Below, piece after piece: positions 44,235 to 53,865 of a stretch of DNA of 64,000 nt. The stretch comes from DAOTXR01 sp034435375. Lineage in GTDB: Bacteria; Chloroflexota; Anaerolineae; Aggregatilineales; UBA3940. Position numbers and translations under genes: made by a program. The stretch covers positions 20,485 through 84,484 of the forward strand of contig DAOTXR010000096.1 of the NCBI GenBank assembly GCA_034435375.1, in the 5' to 3' direction. Each line of letters starts with the position of its first letter. Position 1 is the first letter of the stretch. The notes beneath the pieces are model-generated. The model saw only the letters and a program-made list of their open reading frames with translations. It searched no databases and was not told where the DNA came from.

Positions 44235-45524
44235 TTATTCTAGACGGCTCAATTGTGGAACCAGAATGCGTGCCCCCAGGCTGACAATCATCATGGCTGC
44301 GGCGCTGATCCCCAGCGCCAGCGGCGCACCCAAAGCCTCGGCAATCGCTCCGGCAATCAAGCTGCCCAACGGGAACGCTCCGAAAATTACCAGCGTGTAA
44401 ACGGCCATTACACGCCCTCGCAGCTCGTCGGGAATGTGGGACTGGATCAGCATGTTGGAGAGGGAGAGCTGCGGGGTATGGTTGATTCCCACCAGGATCA
44501 GGATGAATAGCGAGAGAGGATAGGAACGCGATAGCGCCAACGCAATCAGCATCAGCGGCATGGCCAAGTTGATCAGATTCAAGACGCGCCCGCGTCTGGG
44601 TTGGGTACTCAGGTAGGCGACCAGCAGCGTGCCGGCTACCGATCCCAGCCCGCTGGCCGTGTTGAGCGTGCCGAAGGCCAGCTCCCCTTTGCCCAGCACC
44701 TCGCGGGTGATGACCGGCAACAACACGCGGTAGTTGGCGCCAAACAGAGTCACAGCTAACACGATCACGATCAGTGCAACAACCGTCTTGGTCCGCCAGA
44801 TGAAGCCTAGCCCTTCGGCCAGGTCGGCCAGGGGAGATTGTCGGGCCATCTTGGGCAAGGATTTGTTCAGGCGTAGCATCACCAGCGCGGCCAGGATTGC
44901 TATGAAGGACAGCCCATTAATCAAAAAGGCCCAGGCTGTCCCGATCGTGGCAACGATCATGCCTCCCAGTGCTGGCCCCAGCACCTGGGCGGTGCTCATC
45001 AGCGTTGAGTTGAGCGCAATCGCGTTCGACAGGTCCTTCTTGCCGACCATTTCGATGACAAACGCCTGCCGGGCAGGGGCGTCGAATGCATTGGCAAGCC
45101 CACGCACCGCTGAGAGGACGAACACGTGCCAGACTTCAATCTGTCCACTGAAAGTCAGGGCTGCCAGCGCGAAAGCCTGCACCATCTGTACCAGTTGTGT
45201 GATCAACAACACTGTACGGCGCGGCATCCGATCGATCACCACGCCTGCCCAGGGGCCGAAGGCCCATACCGGAATGGCCATGACGAACGACACCTGGCCT
45301 AATATCAGCGGTGAGTTCGTCATCTCGTAAACCAACCACTGCTGGGCGACGGTCTGCGCCCAGGTGCCAGTTACCGAGATCAGCAGGCCGATGAAGTACA
45401 GGCGGAAGTTGTAGTGGCTCAGGGCGCTAAAGACCCTGAGCTGGCGTGGCCTGACGCGGGTGGCGTCAGGCTGCAGAACGTCAGGAGATTCGGGTTTAGG
45501 AGGAGATGTGGTCAGCAATCTCAC
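44235..45524 (-). CDS. MFS exporter, EntS/MFS_3-like
   Basis: 429 aa, about 12 spans. VIDRMPRRTVLLIT (motif A) and FDAPARQAFVIEMVGKKDL followed by STAQVLGPALGGMIV match the MFS_3 exporters (enterobactin exporter and tetracycline-efflux relatives). Exports a small molecule, identity unknown. Start GTG 45524 has no Shine-Dalgarno; TAATAT sits about 5-10 bases upstream, so translation may be leaderless or another start used. It faces away from the LLM oxidoreductase gene. Confidence 0.8.
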   Translation of the reverse strand: MRLLTTSPPKPESPDVLQPDATRVRPRQLRVFSALSHYNFRLYFIGLLISVTGTWAQTVAQQWLVYEMTNSPLILGQVSFVMAIPVWAFGPWAGVVIDRMPRRTVLLITQLVQMVQAFALAALTFSGQIEVWHVFVLSAVRGLANAFDAPARQAFVIEMVGKKDLSNAIALNSTLMSTAQVLGPALGGMIVATIGTAWAFLINGLSFIAILAALVMLRLNKSLPKMARQSPLADLAEGLGFIWRTKTVVALIVIVLAVTLFGANYRVLLPVITREVLGKGELAFGTLNTASGLGSVAGTLLVAYLSTQPRRGRVLNLINLAMPLMLIALALSRSYPLSLFILILVGINHTPQLSLSNMLIQSHIPDELRGRVMAVYTLVIFGAFPLGSLIAGAIAEALGAPLALGISAAAMMIVSLGARILVPQLSRLE

Positions 45525-45714
45525 GTGTTATATTAGACACTGGTCAAATAGATGGCTCTCGTATATTCCCATTGTAGCGCCGATGGCCTGTGCTGCCAAA
45601 TGAGCTACGGCGTGGCGTTTGAGGTTCGCTCTGCATTGCTTTGGATGTTATTCTCAATCTCAAATAGAGGCAGATCGGCTGGTTTGGCTATTTCAACTTG
45701 AGAAAGGGCGCATC

Positions 45715-46596
45715 ATGAAGATCGGAGTCACGTTCCCACAGACGGAGTTCGGCGCTGATCCGGTCGCCATTCGTGACTATGCCCAGACAGCAGAAGAGTT
45801 GGGCTTTACACATGTGTTAGCTTATGACCACGTTCTGGGCGCCAACCCTCATCGCCCTGGTGGCTGGCAGGGCCCCTATACCTATGAGCATCCCTTCCAC
45901 GAGCCGTTTGTCCTGTTCAGCTTTATGGCGGCAGTCACACGCACTCTGGGGTTCATCACCGGGGTGATCATTCTGCCTCAGCGTCAGACTGCGTTGGTTG
46001 CCAAGCAGGCTGCCACGCTTGATGTATTGAGCGGCGGTCGGCTGCGGCTGGGGATCGGCCTCGGCTGGAATCAAGTCGAGTACACTGCGCTCAACATGGA
46101 CTTCCATACACGCGGGAGGCGCATCGAGGAGCAGATTATGGTGCTGCGCCGCCTCTGGACCGAACCGCTGGTTACTTTCTCAGGAAGGTGGCATGCGATC
46201 CCCGATGCGGGGATCAACCCTCTGCCCGTACAGCGTCCCATCCCGATCTGGCTGGGGGGGCATGCCGATCCAGTTCTGCGTCGGGTCGCTCGCCTGGGTG
46301 ACGGCTGGATGCCCAACTATCGCACTGCCGATGAAGCTCGCCCTGCACTTGAGACGCTGGATCGTTATCTGGTCGAAGCAGGACGCCCTCGCCAGACCCT
46401 CGGCCTCGAACCACGCCTGAGTTATGGGTCGGGAGATGCCGACAAGTGGGGAACCATTCTGCAGGGGTGGGAGGCTGCGGGGGCGACTCACGTGGCGCTG
46501 AACACCATGGGAAGCGGCTTCACCCAACCTGCCGAACACATCGCAGCGCTGCGGGCTTTTGCAGAGGCCATGGGATTGAAACCTGGAGCATCCTAG
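45715..46596 (+). CDS. Luciferase-like (LLM) F420-type oxidoreductase
   Basis: 293 aa TIM barrel. GVTFPQTEFGADP, LAYDHVLGA, TLDVLSGGRLRLGIGLGWNQVEY and IPIWLGGHADPVLRR are typical of F420-dependent LLM enzymes. Substrate unknown. F420 use is inferred from family. ATG 45715 has GAGAAAGGG upstream; the 32 codons before it are excluded as atypical. Its TAG stop shares the CTAG tetranucleotide with the tsaD stop on the other strand. Confidence 0.85.
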   Translation: MKIGVTFPQTEFGADPVAIRDYAQTAEELGFTHVLAYDHVLGANPHRPGGWQGPYTYEHPFHEPFVLFSFMAAVTRTLGFITGVIILPQRQTALVAKQAATLDVLSGGRLRLGIGLGWNQVEYTALNMDFHTRGRRIEEQIMVLRRLWTEPLVTFSGRWHAIPDAGINPLPVQRPIPIWLGGHADPVLRRVARLGDGWMPNYRTADEARPALETLDRYLVEAGRPRQTLGLEPRLSYGSGDADKWGTILQGWEAAGATHVALNTMGSGFTQPAEHIAALRAFAEAMGLKPGAS

Positions 46597-47696
46597 CCGC
46601 CGGGGGTAGCTGCGGTCAAGGACCAGGTAGGCCGCACGTCGAAGTCAAGCGAGTCGCGCTGCCCAGCCATGTAGCGGAAGTGTCCGGCAGCTGCCACCAT
46701 TGCGGCGTTGTCGGTGCACAACACAAGCGGTGGCACGCGCACGGGCAAGGCCGCCCGCGCAATCATGGCCTCACGCAGTGCACGGTTTGCAGAGACCCCG
46801 CCTGCAATGAAGATCTCCCTGGCACCAAACTCCTGAGCCGCACGGACTGTCTTGCCTACTAGCACATCGACCAGCGCCGCCTGAAAGCTGGCTGCCAAGT
46901 CAGAAATGGGCAGAGTTGCTGGGATGGGCTGGTCGAGAGTGTAGGAGGAATCCAGTGCCTGGAGGGTACGTAGGACGGCTGTCTTGAGACCGGAGAAACT
47001 GAAATCGTAGTTCTGCTCCCCCTGGTTCCCCCGTAGCCACACGCGGGGGAAATCGAAAGCTGCTGGATTGCCGGCCTGAGAGGCTTTCTGGATCGCCGGC
47101 CCACCAGGGTACGGCAGTCCCAGCAACCGCCCTACCTTATCGAAGGCCTCGCCTGCGGCGTCGTCTAGCGTGCTGCCCAACCGTTCGTACTGGCCGTGGC
47201 CAGCCATTAAGACAAGCTCGGTATGCCCCCCGGAGACGATCAGCACCACCACTGGGAACTCAATCGGCATGGCTTTGCCTGACGGCTCGGCCAGATGCTG
47301 ACCCGGCGCGAAGTGGTACTCCGGCCCAGCCAGCCACAGCGAGTAGATGTGGCCCTCTAGATGGTTGATGCCTACCATCGGCAAGTTGCGGCCCAGCGCC
47401 AAGCCCTTAGCCATATTGACACCCACCACCAGCGATCCAGCCAGCCCTGGCCCGCGGGTTACAGCGATAGCATCAATCTCGCGAAGCGTGACATTGGCTT
47501 TGCTGAGCGCCTGCTCGACAACAGGGTAGATGCGCTCCACATGAGCGCGGGAGGCAATCTCTGGGTAGATACCCCCATATTGGGCATGGATGTCTACCTG
47601 CGACGAGATCACGTTGGACCGGATCTGCTGCCCATCGATCACCACCGCCGCTGAGGTCTCGTCGCAGGATGTCTCGATGCCGAGAATTGTTGTCAT
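46593..47696 (-). CDS. tsaD: tRNA threonylcarbamoyladenosine transferase
   Basis: 367 aa. HLEGH at 112-116 carries the metal-binding His pair; LGIETSCDETSAAVV opens the ASKHA fold; FIAGGVSANRALRE near 300 is conserved. Transfers the threonylcarbamoyl group to A37 of ANN-decoding tRNAs with TsaB and TsaE. Slightly longer than usual, with an extra stretch at about 130-145. ATG overlaps the M24 peptidase stop as ATGA; co-transcribed with it. Confidence 0.96.
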   Translation of the reverse strand: MTTILGIETSCDETSAAVVIDGQQIRSNVISSQVDIHAQYGGIYPEIASRAHVERIYPVVEQALSKANVTLREIDAIAVTRGPGLAGSLVVGVNMAKGLALGRNLPMVGINHLEGHIYSLWLAGPEYHFAPGQHLAEPSGKAMPIEFPVVVLIVSGGHTELVLMAGHGQYERLGSTLDDAAGEAFDKVGRLLGLPYPGGPAIQKASQAGNPAAFDFPRVWLRGNQGEQNYDFSFSGLKTAVLRTLQALDSSYTLDQPIPATLPISDLAASFQAALVDVLVGKTVRAAQEFGAREIFIAGGVSANRALREAMIARAALPVRVPPLVLCTDNAAMVAAAGHFRYMAGQRDSLDFDVRPTWSLTAATPGG

Positions 47697-48919
47697 GATT
47701 GGGCAACCGGGATCACCAAATCCTTCGGAAAAGGCGTGAGCGAGTGGAAATGGCCTCCCTCATCGATATACATGGTGTCCTCGACTCGCACCCCAAAACC
47801 GCGCTCTGGGTAGTACAGTCCTGGCTCGATGGTGAATACCTGCCCTGGCTGGAATGTCTCGGTCGAGATCGTGCTGAGACGGGGCCGCGCATGGATCTGC
47901 AAGCCCAGACCGTGGCCCAGGCTGTGAACATATCCTTCCTCAGTGCCGGGATGCGAACGCGGCGTCGGATGGCCATGCTCCTCGAAAACGTCACACGCTA
48001 GGTCCTGATAGCGTGCACACAACTCGCCCACTTTGAGTGTGCTCATCACTGTATTGAAGACCTGCATCACTTGACTGTGAGCCTGATGGACCTCCGGCGG
48101 GGCGTAGCCCAGGCAGAAGGTGCGTGTCATATCATGGTAGTAACCATTGTCCATTCCCCGCGCGAACAGGTCAAAGATGATGCTGGCGCCCAGACGCAGG
48201 ATGTCGCCGTTCTCTCCGCGCGAATGGGGAACCCCTGCATCGCGACCAAGGGCAAAGATCGTCTCGCCGCCGTCCTCCAGCTCGTGGTGTACTAACCGGC
48301 TCCGCAGGAAGCGCTTGACATCGCCTACTGTCAGCGGCTGACCATCTTCTCCGACCAGATGCTGGTCTTGCACAGCGTGGCTTTTGATGAATTCCATAAC
48401 CTCGGCCATCACGGCATTGGTGCGCACTGCCACTGACCGGATCGCCTCGAGTTCGGCGGCATCTTTAGTAGTGTAGGCTTCGTCAAAGAGAGTCGTTTCT
48501 GTCTCGCCGGTGATGGCGATGTCTGGCAGCAGTGTGCTCAACCGAGTGAGCATCATGTAGGCCTGCCCGGGGTCCTCAAGCCCATAAAAGCTGACTGTTC
48601 CTCTGATGCTGAGCTGCTCGAAGATGGCAGCGACCATGAGCACCTGTGCATCGAAGAAACTGCCGGTCTCTTTCAGTAGGTGGGGATAGCCAAAGTCGGT
48701 GGTGGTGAGCACTTTCAGGCCGCTCTTAGCTGCCTCGTCACGCTCCATAGGGCCGCAGATCAATACAGGCGGTTCACCGTGCTTTTTGACTACGATCCCA
48801 TAAGTGACGGCAGCCGCCTGGGTGAGATAACGCAAGGCATGGTTCTCCCTGGCTTGGCCCATGACGACAATCGCGTTGAAGCGGCGCTCCTGCATCAGTC
48901 GGTCGAGGTCGGACTTCAC
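47693..48919 (-). CDS. M24 metallopeptidase (Xaa-Pro aminopeptidase-like)
   Basis: 408 aa. N-terminal creatinase-like domain, then pita-bread fold with all five metal ligands in view: FDLFARGMDNGYYHDMTRTF (two Asp), HSLGHGLGLQIH (His), FTIEPGLYYP (Glu) and GVRVEDTMYI (Glu). Removes N-terminal residues ahead of Pro or cuts dipeptides. Start GTG 48919 has AGGAG 8 bases upstream. Lies 19 bases after selA and overlaps tsaD, so the three form one operon. Confidence 0.9.
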   Translation of the reverse strand: MKSDLDRLMQERRFNAIVVMGQARENHALRYLTQAAAVTYGIVVKKHGEPPVLICGPMERDEAAKSGLKVLTTTDFGYPHLLKETGSFFDAQVLMVAAIFEQLSIRGTVSFYGLEDPGQAYMMLTRLSTLLPDIAITGETETTLFDEAYTTKDAAELEAIRSVAVRTNAVMAEVMEFIKSHAVQDQHLVGEDGQPLTVGDVKRFLRSRLVHHELEDGGETIFALGRDAGVPHSRGENGDILRLGASIIFDLFARGMDNGYYHDMTRTFCLGYAPPEVHQAHSQVMQVFNTVMSTLKVGELCARYQDLACDVFEEHGHPTPRSHPGTEEGYVHSLGHGLGLQIHARPRLSTISTETFQPGQVFTIEPGLYYPERGFGVRVEDTMYIDEGGHFHSLTPFPKDLVIPVAQS

Positions 48920-48938
48920 GATGGTTGCTCCTTAGTGT

Positions 48939-50330
48939 TCACTCAACCAATGTCTTTAGTGCGTAAAGCAGTTCACTCTCGTCCCGCTCTAGCACTGTGC
49001 GCGGATCGACGATCAGCCGGCCCTCCTCGCGGCGCACAATCACGGGAGGCTCGTGCTCTCGCAGGCGTCTGGCGGCCTCATCCGGCGACTCAACTCGGAT
49101 GGTGACGACTCTCGATGGCAACGTCTGTCCCGGCAGGCTCCCTCCGCCGACCACACTCTGGCCGTCGATAACCTCGCACGATAGCCCAGCCTGGCGCAAT
49201 ACGGCAACCCAGGTCTCTGCACGTGTAGCTAACGCCTCTAAGGGTGTACTGATCATATGCCATACCGGAACTTCATCCAGCGCCTCATCCTTCAGGTAAT
49301 GGGTCAATGTGGCAGCCAACCCAGCCAGGCGTAACTTGTCAGCGCGGACAGCTCGCGCCAGCGGGTGCTGCTTGAGCTGCTCGATCACCTCGGCTCTGCC
49401 GACTAGGATTCCGGCCTGCGGTCCACCCAGCAGCTTGTCGCCGCTGAACATAACCACGTCAGCTCCTGCCTGGAGGCTGGCTTGCACCGTTGGCTCTGGA
49501 GCGAGGCCGTAAATTGAAGTGTCGTACAGCGCACCGCTGCCCAGATCGTCGGCTAGAAGCAGGTGGTGTTGGTGCGCCACTATCGCCAGCTCTTCGAGCG
49601 TTGGCTCGGTGGTAAAGCCAACCATGGCGAAGTTCGAGCGGTGAACGCGAAGGATCAGCGCCGTGTTGGGATCGATGGCGTTCTGATAGTCCTGGAGGTG
49701 GGTGCGGTTCGTCGTCCCTACCTCGACCAGACACGCGCCGCTCTGGGCCATCACGTCCGGCATGCGGAACCCGCCGCCGATCTCGACCAACTGGCCACGC
49801 GATACGATCACCCCCCTGCCTTGCGGGTGATGGCGGTCAGGGCCAGCCAGTGCGGCCAGCGCCAGCAGCACAGCTGCCGCATTGTTGTTAACCACCAAAG
49901 CTGCCTGTGCACCCGTGACGCGCCGCAACAGTAACTCGGCGTGCTGGCTGCGTGAGCCGCGTGTGCCGCCGTCCAGATCGTATTCGAGCGTGCTGTATCC
50001 ACCCCCGACCGCGCGGATGGATTCCAGCGCTGCCTCAGAGAGCGGAGCACGCCCCAGGTTGGTGTGCACGATCACGCCAGTCGCATTGATCACGCGGCGT
50101 AGTGTTGGCAGCAGCCACGTCTCGATCGTTGCGCCTGCCTGGTTGAGCAGGGACTCATCGTCGGTGGGCGCCTCCTCACCACCACGCAGACGCTCCCGCA
50201 CATCGTCAAGGGTAGTCCGCAGCGCCTCAAGCACCAGTGGACGACCAAACCTGGCAATCAGCACGGTGGCCGCTGAGGTGCTGAGCAGACGGTCGACGCT
50301 TGGCAGGTTGCGCAGCAAATGGGTGCTCAT
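48939..50330 (-). CDS. selA: L-seryl-tRNA(Sec) selenium transferase
   Basis: 463 aa PLP enzyme that turns Ser-tRNA(Sec) into Sec-tRNA(Sec) using selenophosphate. PLP lysine K299 in SGDKLLGGPQAG, VINATGVIVHTNLGRAPL near 85-102, and the SelA N-terminal LLRNLPSVDRLL. The presence implies selenocysteine use; selB, selD and tRNA-Sec are not in the window. ATG 50330 is the family start; upstream codons in frame lie in the previous gene. It starts 7 bases after the membrane protein gene. Confidence 0.95.
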   Translation of the reverse strand: MSTHLLRNLPSVDRLLSTSAATVLIARFGRPLVLEALRTTLDDVRERLRGGEEAPTDDESLLNQAGATIETWLLPTLRRVINATGVIVHTNLGRAPLSEAALESIRAVGGGYSTLEYDLDGGTRGSRSQHAELLLRRVTGAQAALVVNNNAAAVLLALAALAGPDRHHPQGRGVIVSRGQLVEIGGGFRMPDVMAQSGACLVEVGTTNRTHLQDYQNAIDPNTALILRVHRSNFAMVGFTTEPTLEELAIVAHQHHLLLADDLGSGALYDTSIYGLAPEPTVQASLQAGADVVMFSGDKLLGGPQAGILVGRAEVIEQLKQHPLARAVRADKLRLAGLAATLTHYLKDEALDEVPVWHMISTPLEALATRAETWVAVLRQAGLSCEVIDGQSVVGGGSLPGQTLPSRVVTIRVESPDEAARRLREHEPPVIVRREEGRLIVDPRTVLERDESELLYALKTLVE

Positions 50331-50337
50331 GGGTATC

Positions 50338-50775
50338 TTACTCAGGCCGCCACTGGGTGCGTTCACGCAAGCGCAACAGGGCCTCAATTGCCACAAGCGC
50401 CAGCGCTATGACAACAGCCATGGGGATAGACAGCAGGCGTGGGATGCGCAGCCAGACACAGGCTGTGACAAACAGTCCCACCCATGTAGCCTGCCGCACC
50501 AATATGCCGGGCGTAATAAACAGCCCTCTCTGGCGTGAGAATCGCTGGTGCAACAGCCTGACGAACGGCAGTGCTGTCCCTGTCAGCGCAATTTGGAGCA
50601 GCGCGTAAAATGCCCAGCGGTTGGGAACAGTGGGCAGAGTATTGGTTACCAGCCATGCCAGCCCTGACCAACTGCCAACAGCTAGGATCACCCCAGCAAC
50701 TGCCGTGCTGATCTGCGCCGATTCAACGTGCTCGCGGTGGGCGCTGTGCTCTTCTGTTCTCATTGCGGGTGCCAT
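50338..50775 (-). CDS. Small membrane protein of unknown function
   Basis: 145 aa, four likely membrane spans, C-terminal RERTQWRPE basic tail. No known motif. ATG 50775 or 50763 are both possible; neither has a clear ribosome site. It is the first gene before selA on the minus strand and faces away from the ABC-F gene. The stop is 7 bases before selA, so likely the same message. Confidence 0.6.
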   Translation of the reverse strand: MAPAMRTEEHSAHREHVESAQISTAVAGVILAVGSWSGLAWLVTNTLPTVPNRWAFYALLQIALTGTALPFVRLLHQRFSRQRGLFITPGILVRQATWVGLFVTACVWLRIPRLLSIPMAVVIALALVAIEALLRLRERTQWRPE

Positions 50776-50873
50776 GCCTCGGATTATACAGAATGTCCAG
50801 TGTCGTGACATCCTCCTGCGCCTCGTCTATAATCTGCCTGGTTATGGACTGTTGAGAACGGTTTGTGGTTCCT

Positions 50874-52913
50874 ATGGCACTGATCACTGGACACAATCTC
50901 GCCAAGTCATATGGTGCGGATGACATCTTCACTGGCGTGACGGTCAGCATCCCGCACGGCGCGCGGATTGCACTGGTTGGGCCGAACGGCTCCGGCAAGA
51001 CGACGTTACTGCGTCTGCTGGCCAAGCTCGACGAGCCATCCGAAGGCGCTGTCTCCCACTCACGTGGCCTGCACATTGGCTTTTTGCCGCAGGAAGCGGA
51101 GTTGGCGCTCAGCAGCAGGCGGTCGCTATGGGAGGAGATGCTGGTAGCCTTTGCCGATCTGCTGGCTCAGGAGGCTAGGCTCAACGATCTGGCGGAAAAT
51201 CTGGCTCGTGACTCGAACAATACTGACCTGCTTACCATCTATGGCGAAGCACAACAGCGGTTTGAACAAGCAGGTGGCTACGAGTATATCGCCCGCATCA
51301 AGCAAGTGTTAGGCGGCCTGGGCTTTGACGAGACGGATTTCGAACGTCCAGTGGGCCAGTTATCTGGCGGCCAGAAGACCCGGGCGTTGTTGGCCCGCCT
51401 GCTGCTCGAAAACCCCGACCTGCTGATCCTTGACGAGCCGACCAACCACCTGGATATCAGGGCCATCGAGTGGCTTGAGGGCTGGCTGAAAGGCTTCCCA
51501 GGCGCGCTGCTGATCGTTTCGCACGACCGCTACTTTATGGACAGCGTCGTCAACCACATCTGGGAACTGGTCCACGGACGTGTTGAGGAGTACCGGGGGA
51601 ACTACAGCGCCTACCTGCATCAACGTGAGGAGCGTTGGGAATATCATCAGAAGCTCTATGAGCAGGAGAAAGAGCGGCTGGAACAGGAGATTGTCCTGGT
51701 CAAGCGCATGATGGCAGGGCGCGGCACGACTCAGGCTATGGGTCGGCTGCGACGGCTGACACGGCAGCTGACTGCTATCGAGGAAGTCGGGTTGGTGAGG
51801 GCGGTTCAATCTACCAGCTGGATGCAACTCGATCTTGGCAATGTGCGCCCATTCAGCGTCGCTGAGGCTGAACAGCGCATCCACAACCTGCCCAGGCCGC
51901 CTCGCCCTCCCAAGCCGCTCAGGCTAGACCTCCGAGCACGCCACCGATCGGGCGATAAGGTCCTGATGACACGCGGCCTAGTGATCGGCTACCACGACGA
52001 CGGAGTGCCTCTGTTCGCTGTGCCAGATATCATCCTGTACCGTGGTGAGTGTGCAGCGCTGATCGGTCCGAATGGCACAGGCAAGACGACCTTCATCAAG
52101 ACTATTCTAGGCCTCTTGGAGCCGCTCCAGGGTGAAGTGCGTCTTGGGGCCAGTGTGGAAGTGGGTTACTTTGCTCAGGCCCACGAGGGACTGAACCTAG
52201 AACATTCAGCCCTGGAAGAGATCTTGGCCCTCAAACCTATGCCTGTCAGTGAAGCCCGCCACTATCTGGCGAGCTTTTTGTTCTCTGGCGATGAAGTATA
52301 TAAGCCACTTGCTACACTAAGCGGCGGCGAGCGTGGGCGCGTGGCGTTGGCCAAGCTGGCGTTGAGTGGCGCCAACCTGTTGCTGCTTGACGAGCCGACC
52401 AACCACCTGGACATTCCATCCCAGGAAATCCTAGAAGCAGTGTTGGCCAGTTTCGAGGGTACGATCCTGCTTGTTTCGCACGATCGGTACCTGATCCGCA
52501 ACCTGGCAACGCAGGTCTGGGCGCTGCATGTGCCTCGCAAGGCAGGCGAGGGGCAGACTGAACTGGTCGTTCACGAAGGTCCTTACGATGAGTATGTGGC
52601 CAGCCAAGCAGCCCAGACCTCTCATCAGCCTGAGAAGAAGCCATCCAAGACAATCTCGTCCCCGCGCAAACCCGCGCAGGTGGAGTATGCTGCCGCTCTC
52701 AGCCCTTACGAACGCCAGAAGCGGCTGGCAGTCGTCGAGGACTCGATCCACAGGCTGGAGATCGAGCTGGTGAACCTGAGCGGGGCGCTTGAGGCGGCCA
52801 GTTCGGCAGGTGATGTAGTCGAGGTTACCCGGTTAGGTGGACAGTACACACGCATTGAGGCCGAGCTTGATGCGCTGATGGGCGAGTGGGAATCGCTGCT
52901 GACCGATGCCTGA
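50874..52913 (+). CDS. ABC-F ATPase (ribosome-associated type)
   Basis: 679 aa, two ABC domains with no membrane part. Domain 1: GPNGSGKTTL, LSGGQKTRALLARLL, LLILDEPTNHLDI. Domain 2: GPNGTGKTTF, LSGGERGRVALAKLAL, LLLLDEPTNHLDI. Between them is the ABC-F linker with charged helix pairs (about 240-330), and a C-terminal coiled coil (about 615-679) as in Uup/YfmR. It binds the ribosome E site to resolve stalled or arrested translation. ATG 50874. Confidence 0.93.
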   Translation: MALITGHNLAKSYGADDIFTGVTVSIPHGARIALVGPNGSGKTTLLRLLAKLDEPSEGAVSHSRGLHIGFLPQEAELALSSRRSLWEEMLVAFADLLAQEARLNDLAENLARDSNNTDLLTIYGEAQQRFEQAGGYEYIARIKQVLGGLGFDETDFERPVGQLSGGQKTRALLARLLLENPDLLILDEPTNHLDIRAIEWLEGWLKGFPGALLIVSHDRYFMDSVVNHIWELVHGRVEEYRGNYSAYLHQREERWEYHQKLYEQEKERLEQEIVLVKRMMAGRGTTQAMGRLRRLTRQLTAIEEVGLVRAVQSTSWMQLDLGNVRPFSVAEAEQRIHNLPRPPRPPKPLRLDLRARHRSGDKVLMTRGLVIGYHDDGVPLFAVPDIILYRGECAALIGPNGTGKTTFIKTILGLLEPLQGEVRLGASVEVGYFAQAHEGLNLEHSALEEILALKPMPVSEARHYLASFLFSGDEVYKPLATLSGGERGRVALAKLALSGANLLLLDEPTNHLDIPSQEILEAVLASFEGTILLVSHDRYLIRNLATQVWALHVPRKAGEGQTELVVHEGPYDEYVASQAAQTSHQPEKKPSKTISSPRKPAQVEYAAALSPYERQKRLAVVEDSIHRLEIELVNLSGALEAASSAGDVVEVTRLGGQYTRIEAELDALMGEWESLLTDA

Positions 52914-53068
52914 TCCAGAGGAAAAGACACAGATGATATAGTTAGCCAACGCTATCCCCCCAGAGTTTATCGTTCCCCCTGCCGATCTGTGGAATTGGGT
53001 TGAAATTGTGGGACTGAGATGCTTAACTCATGATCTGCGATGTCAACCAAAGTGAGGGGGATATTTCG

Positions 53069-53821
53069 ATGGACAAAATCGGCTTCTTTAAGCGGTCGTC
53101 AGCGGCTGCGTGGATTCTGGTGGGGATGCTGGTCGTTGCTCTGTCGGCCTGCGGAGTCCAGGCGGCGTCGGCTCCATCTGGTGAGGTCGCTCCTGCTCCT
53201 TCCGGAGATCAGGTTGAGACAGTACAGGCCACCCCTACGCCAGCCTTGCCTTCTGAGGACAATGCCCCATTCGAAGCCAGCCTTATCACCTACGTGATCG
53301 ATCCTGCCGAATCGCGTGCATCTTACGAGGTGGGCGAGACGTTCTTTAACCAGAACAATCGCTTCGCGATAGCCATCGGTGTCACCCAGGTCATTGACGG
53401 GACTGTGACGGTGGACCTGGCCACCCCACAGAATAGCACTGTCAGCACCATCACGATCGACATCAGCCAGCTTCGATCCGATGAACCTCGGCGCGACCAG
53501 CGCATCCAGCAGGAATGGCTCGAGTCGGCTCGCTACCCCATGGCCATCTTCGTACCGACCCAGATCGTCGGCCTGCCCGAGGCCTATTCACCGGGTGAGG
53601 AGATTGCTTTTCAGGTTACAGGCGATTTCACCGTGCGTGAGGTTACCCGCCCTACCACTTTCGACGTGACGGCTAGCATCGAGGGCGACACGCTCCGTGG
53701 CACAGCAACAGCTCAAATCCTCATGACCGACTTTGGCTTCGACCCACCGACCATCGCGGGCATCCTGGGCGTCGAGAACGAGGTAAAACTTACCTTCGAG
53801 TTTGTGGCGCACGCCCAGTAA
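53069..53821 (+). CDS. YceI-family lipoprotein
   Basis: 250 aa. Lipobox LSAC at about 25-28, then Ala/Pro/Thr linker and a YceI lipocalin-like barrel (about 75-250) with TYVIDPAESRASYEVGETF and a VTGDFTVREVTRPTTFDV core. Family binds polyisoprenoids such as quinones in the envelope. ATG 53069 has GAGGGGG 7 bases upstream. Next gene is 44 bases on. Confidence 0.85.
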   Translation: MDKIGFFKRSSAAAWILVGMLVVALSACGVQAASAPSGEVAPAPSGDQVETVQATPTPALPSEDNAPFEASLITYVIDPAESRASYEVGETFFNQNNRFAIAIGVTQVIDGTVTVDLATPQNSTVSTITIDISQLRSDEPRRDQRIQQEWLESARYPMAIFVPTQIVGLPEAYSPGEEIAFQVTGDFTVREVTRPTTFDVTASIEGDTLRGTATAQILMTDFGFDPPTIAGILGVENEVKLTFEFVAHAQ

Positions 53822-53865
53822 GCACGCTATGATTGCCATTAAGCTGCGAGAGCTGAGTATGGACG

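Noticed and set aside
48939..50330. Selenoprotein genes with in-frame UGA near selA
   Set aside because: All neighbouring genes end at stops consistent with family length; no UGA read-through is needed.
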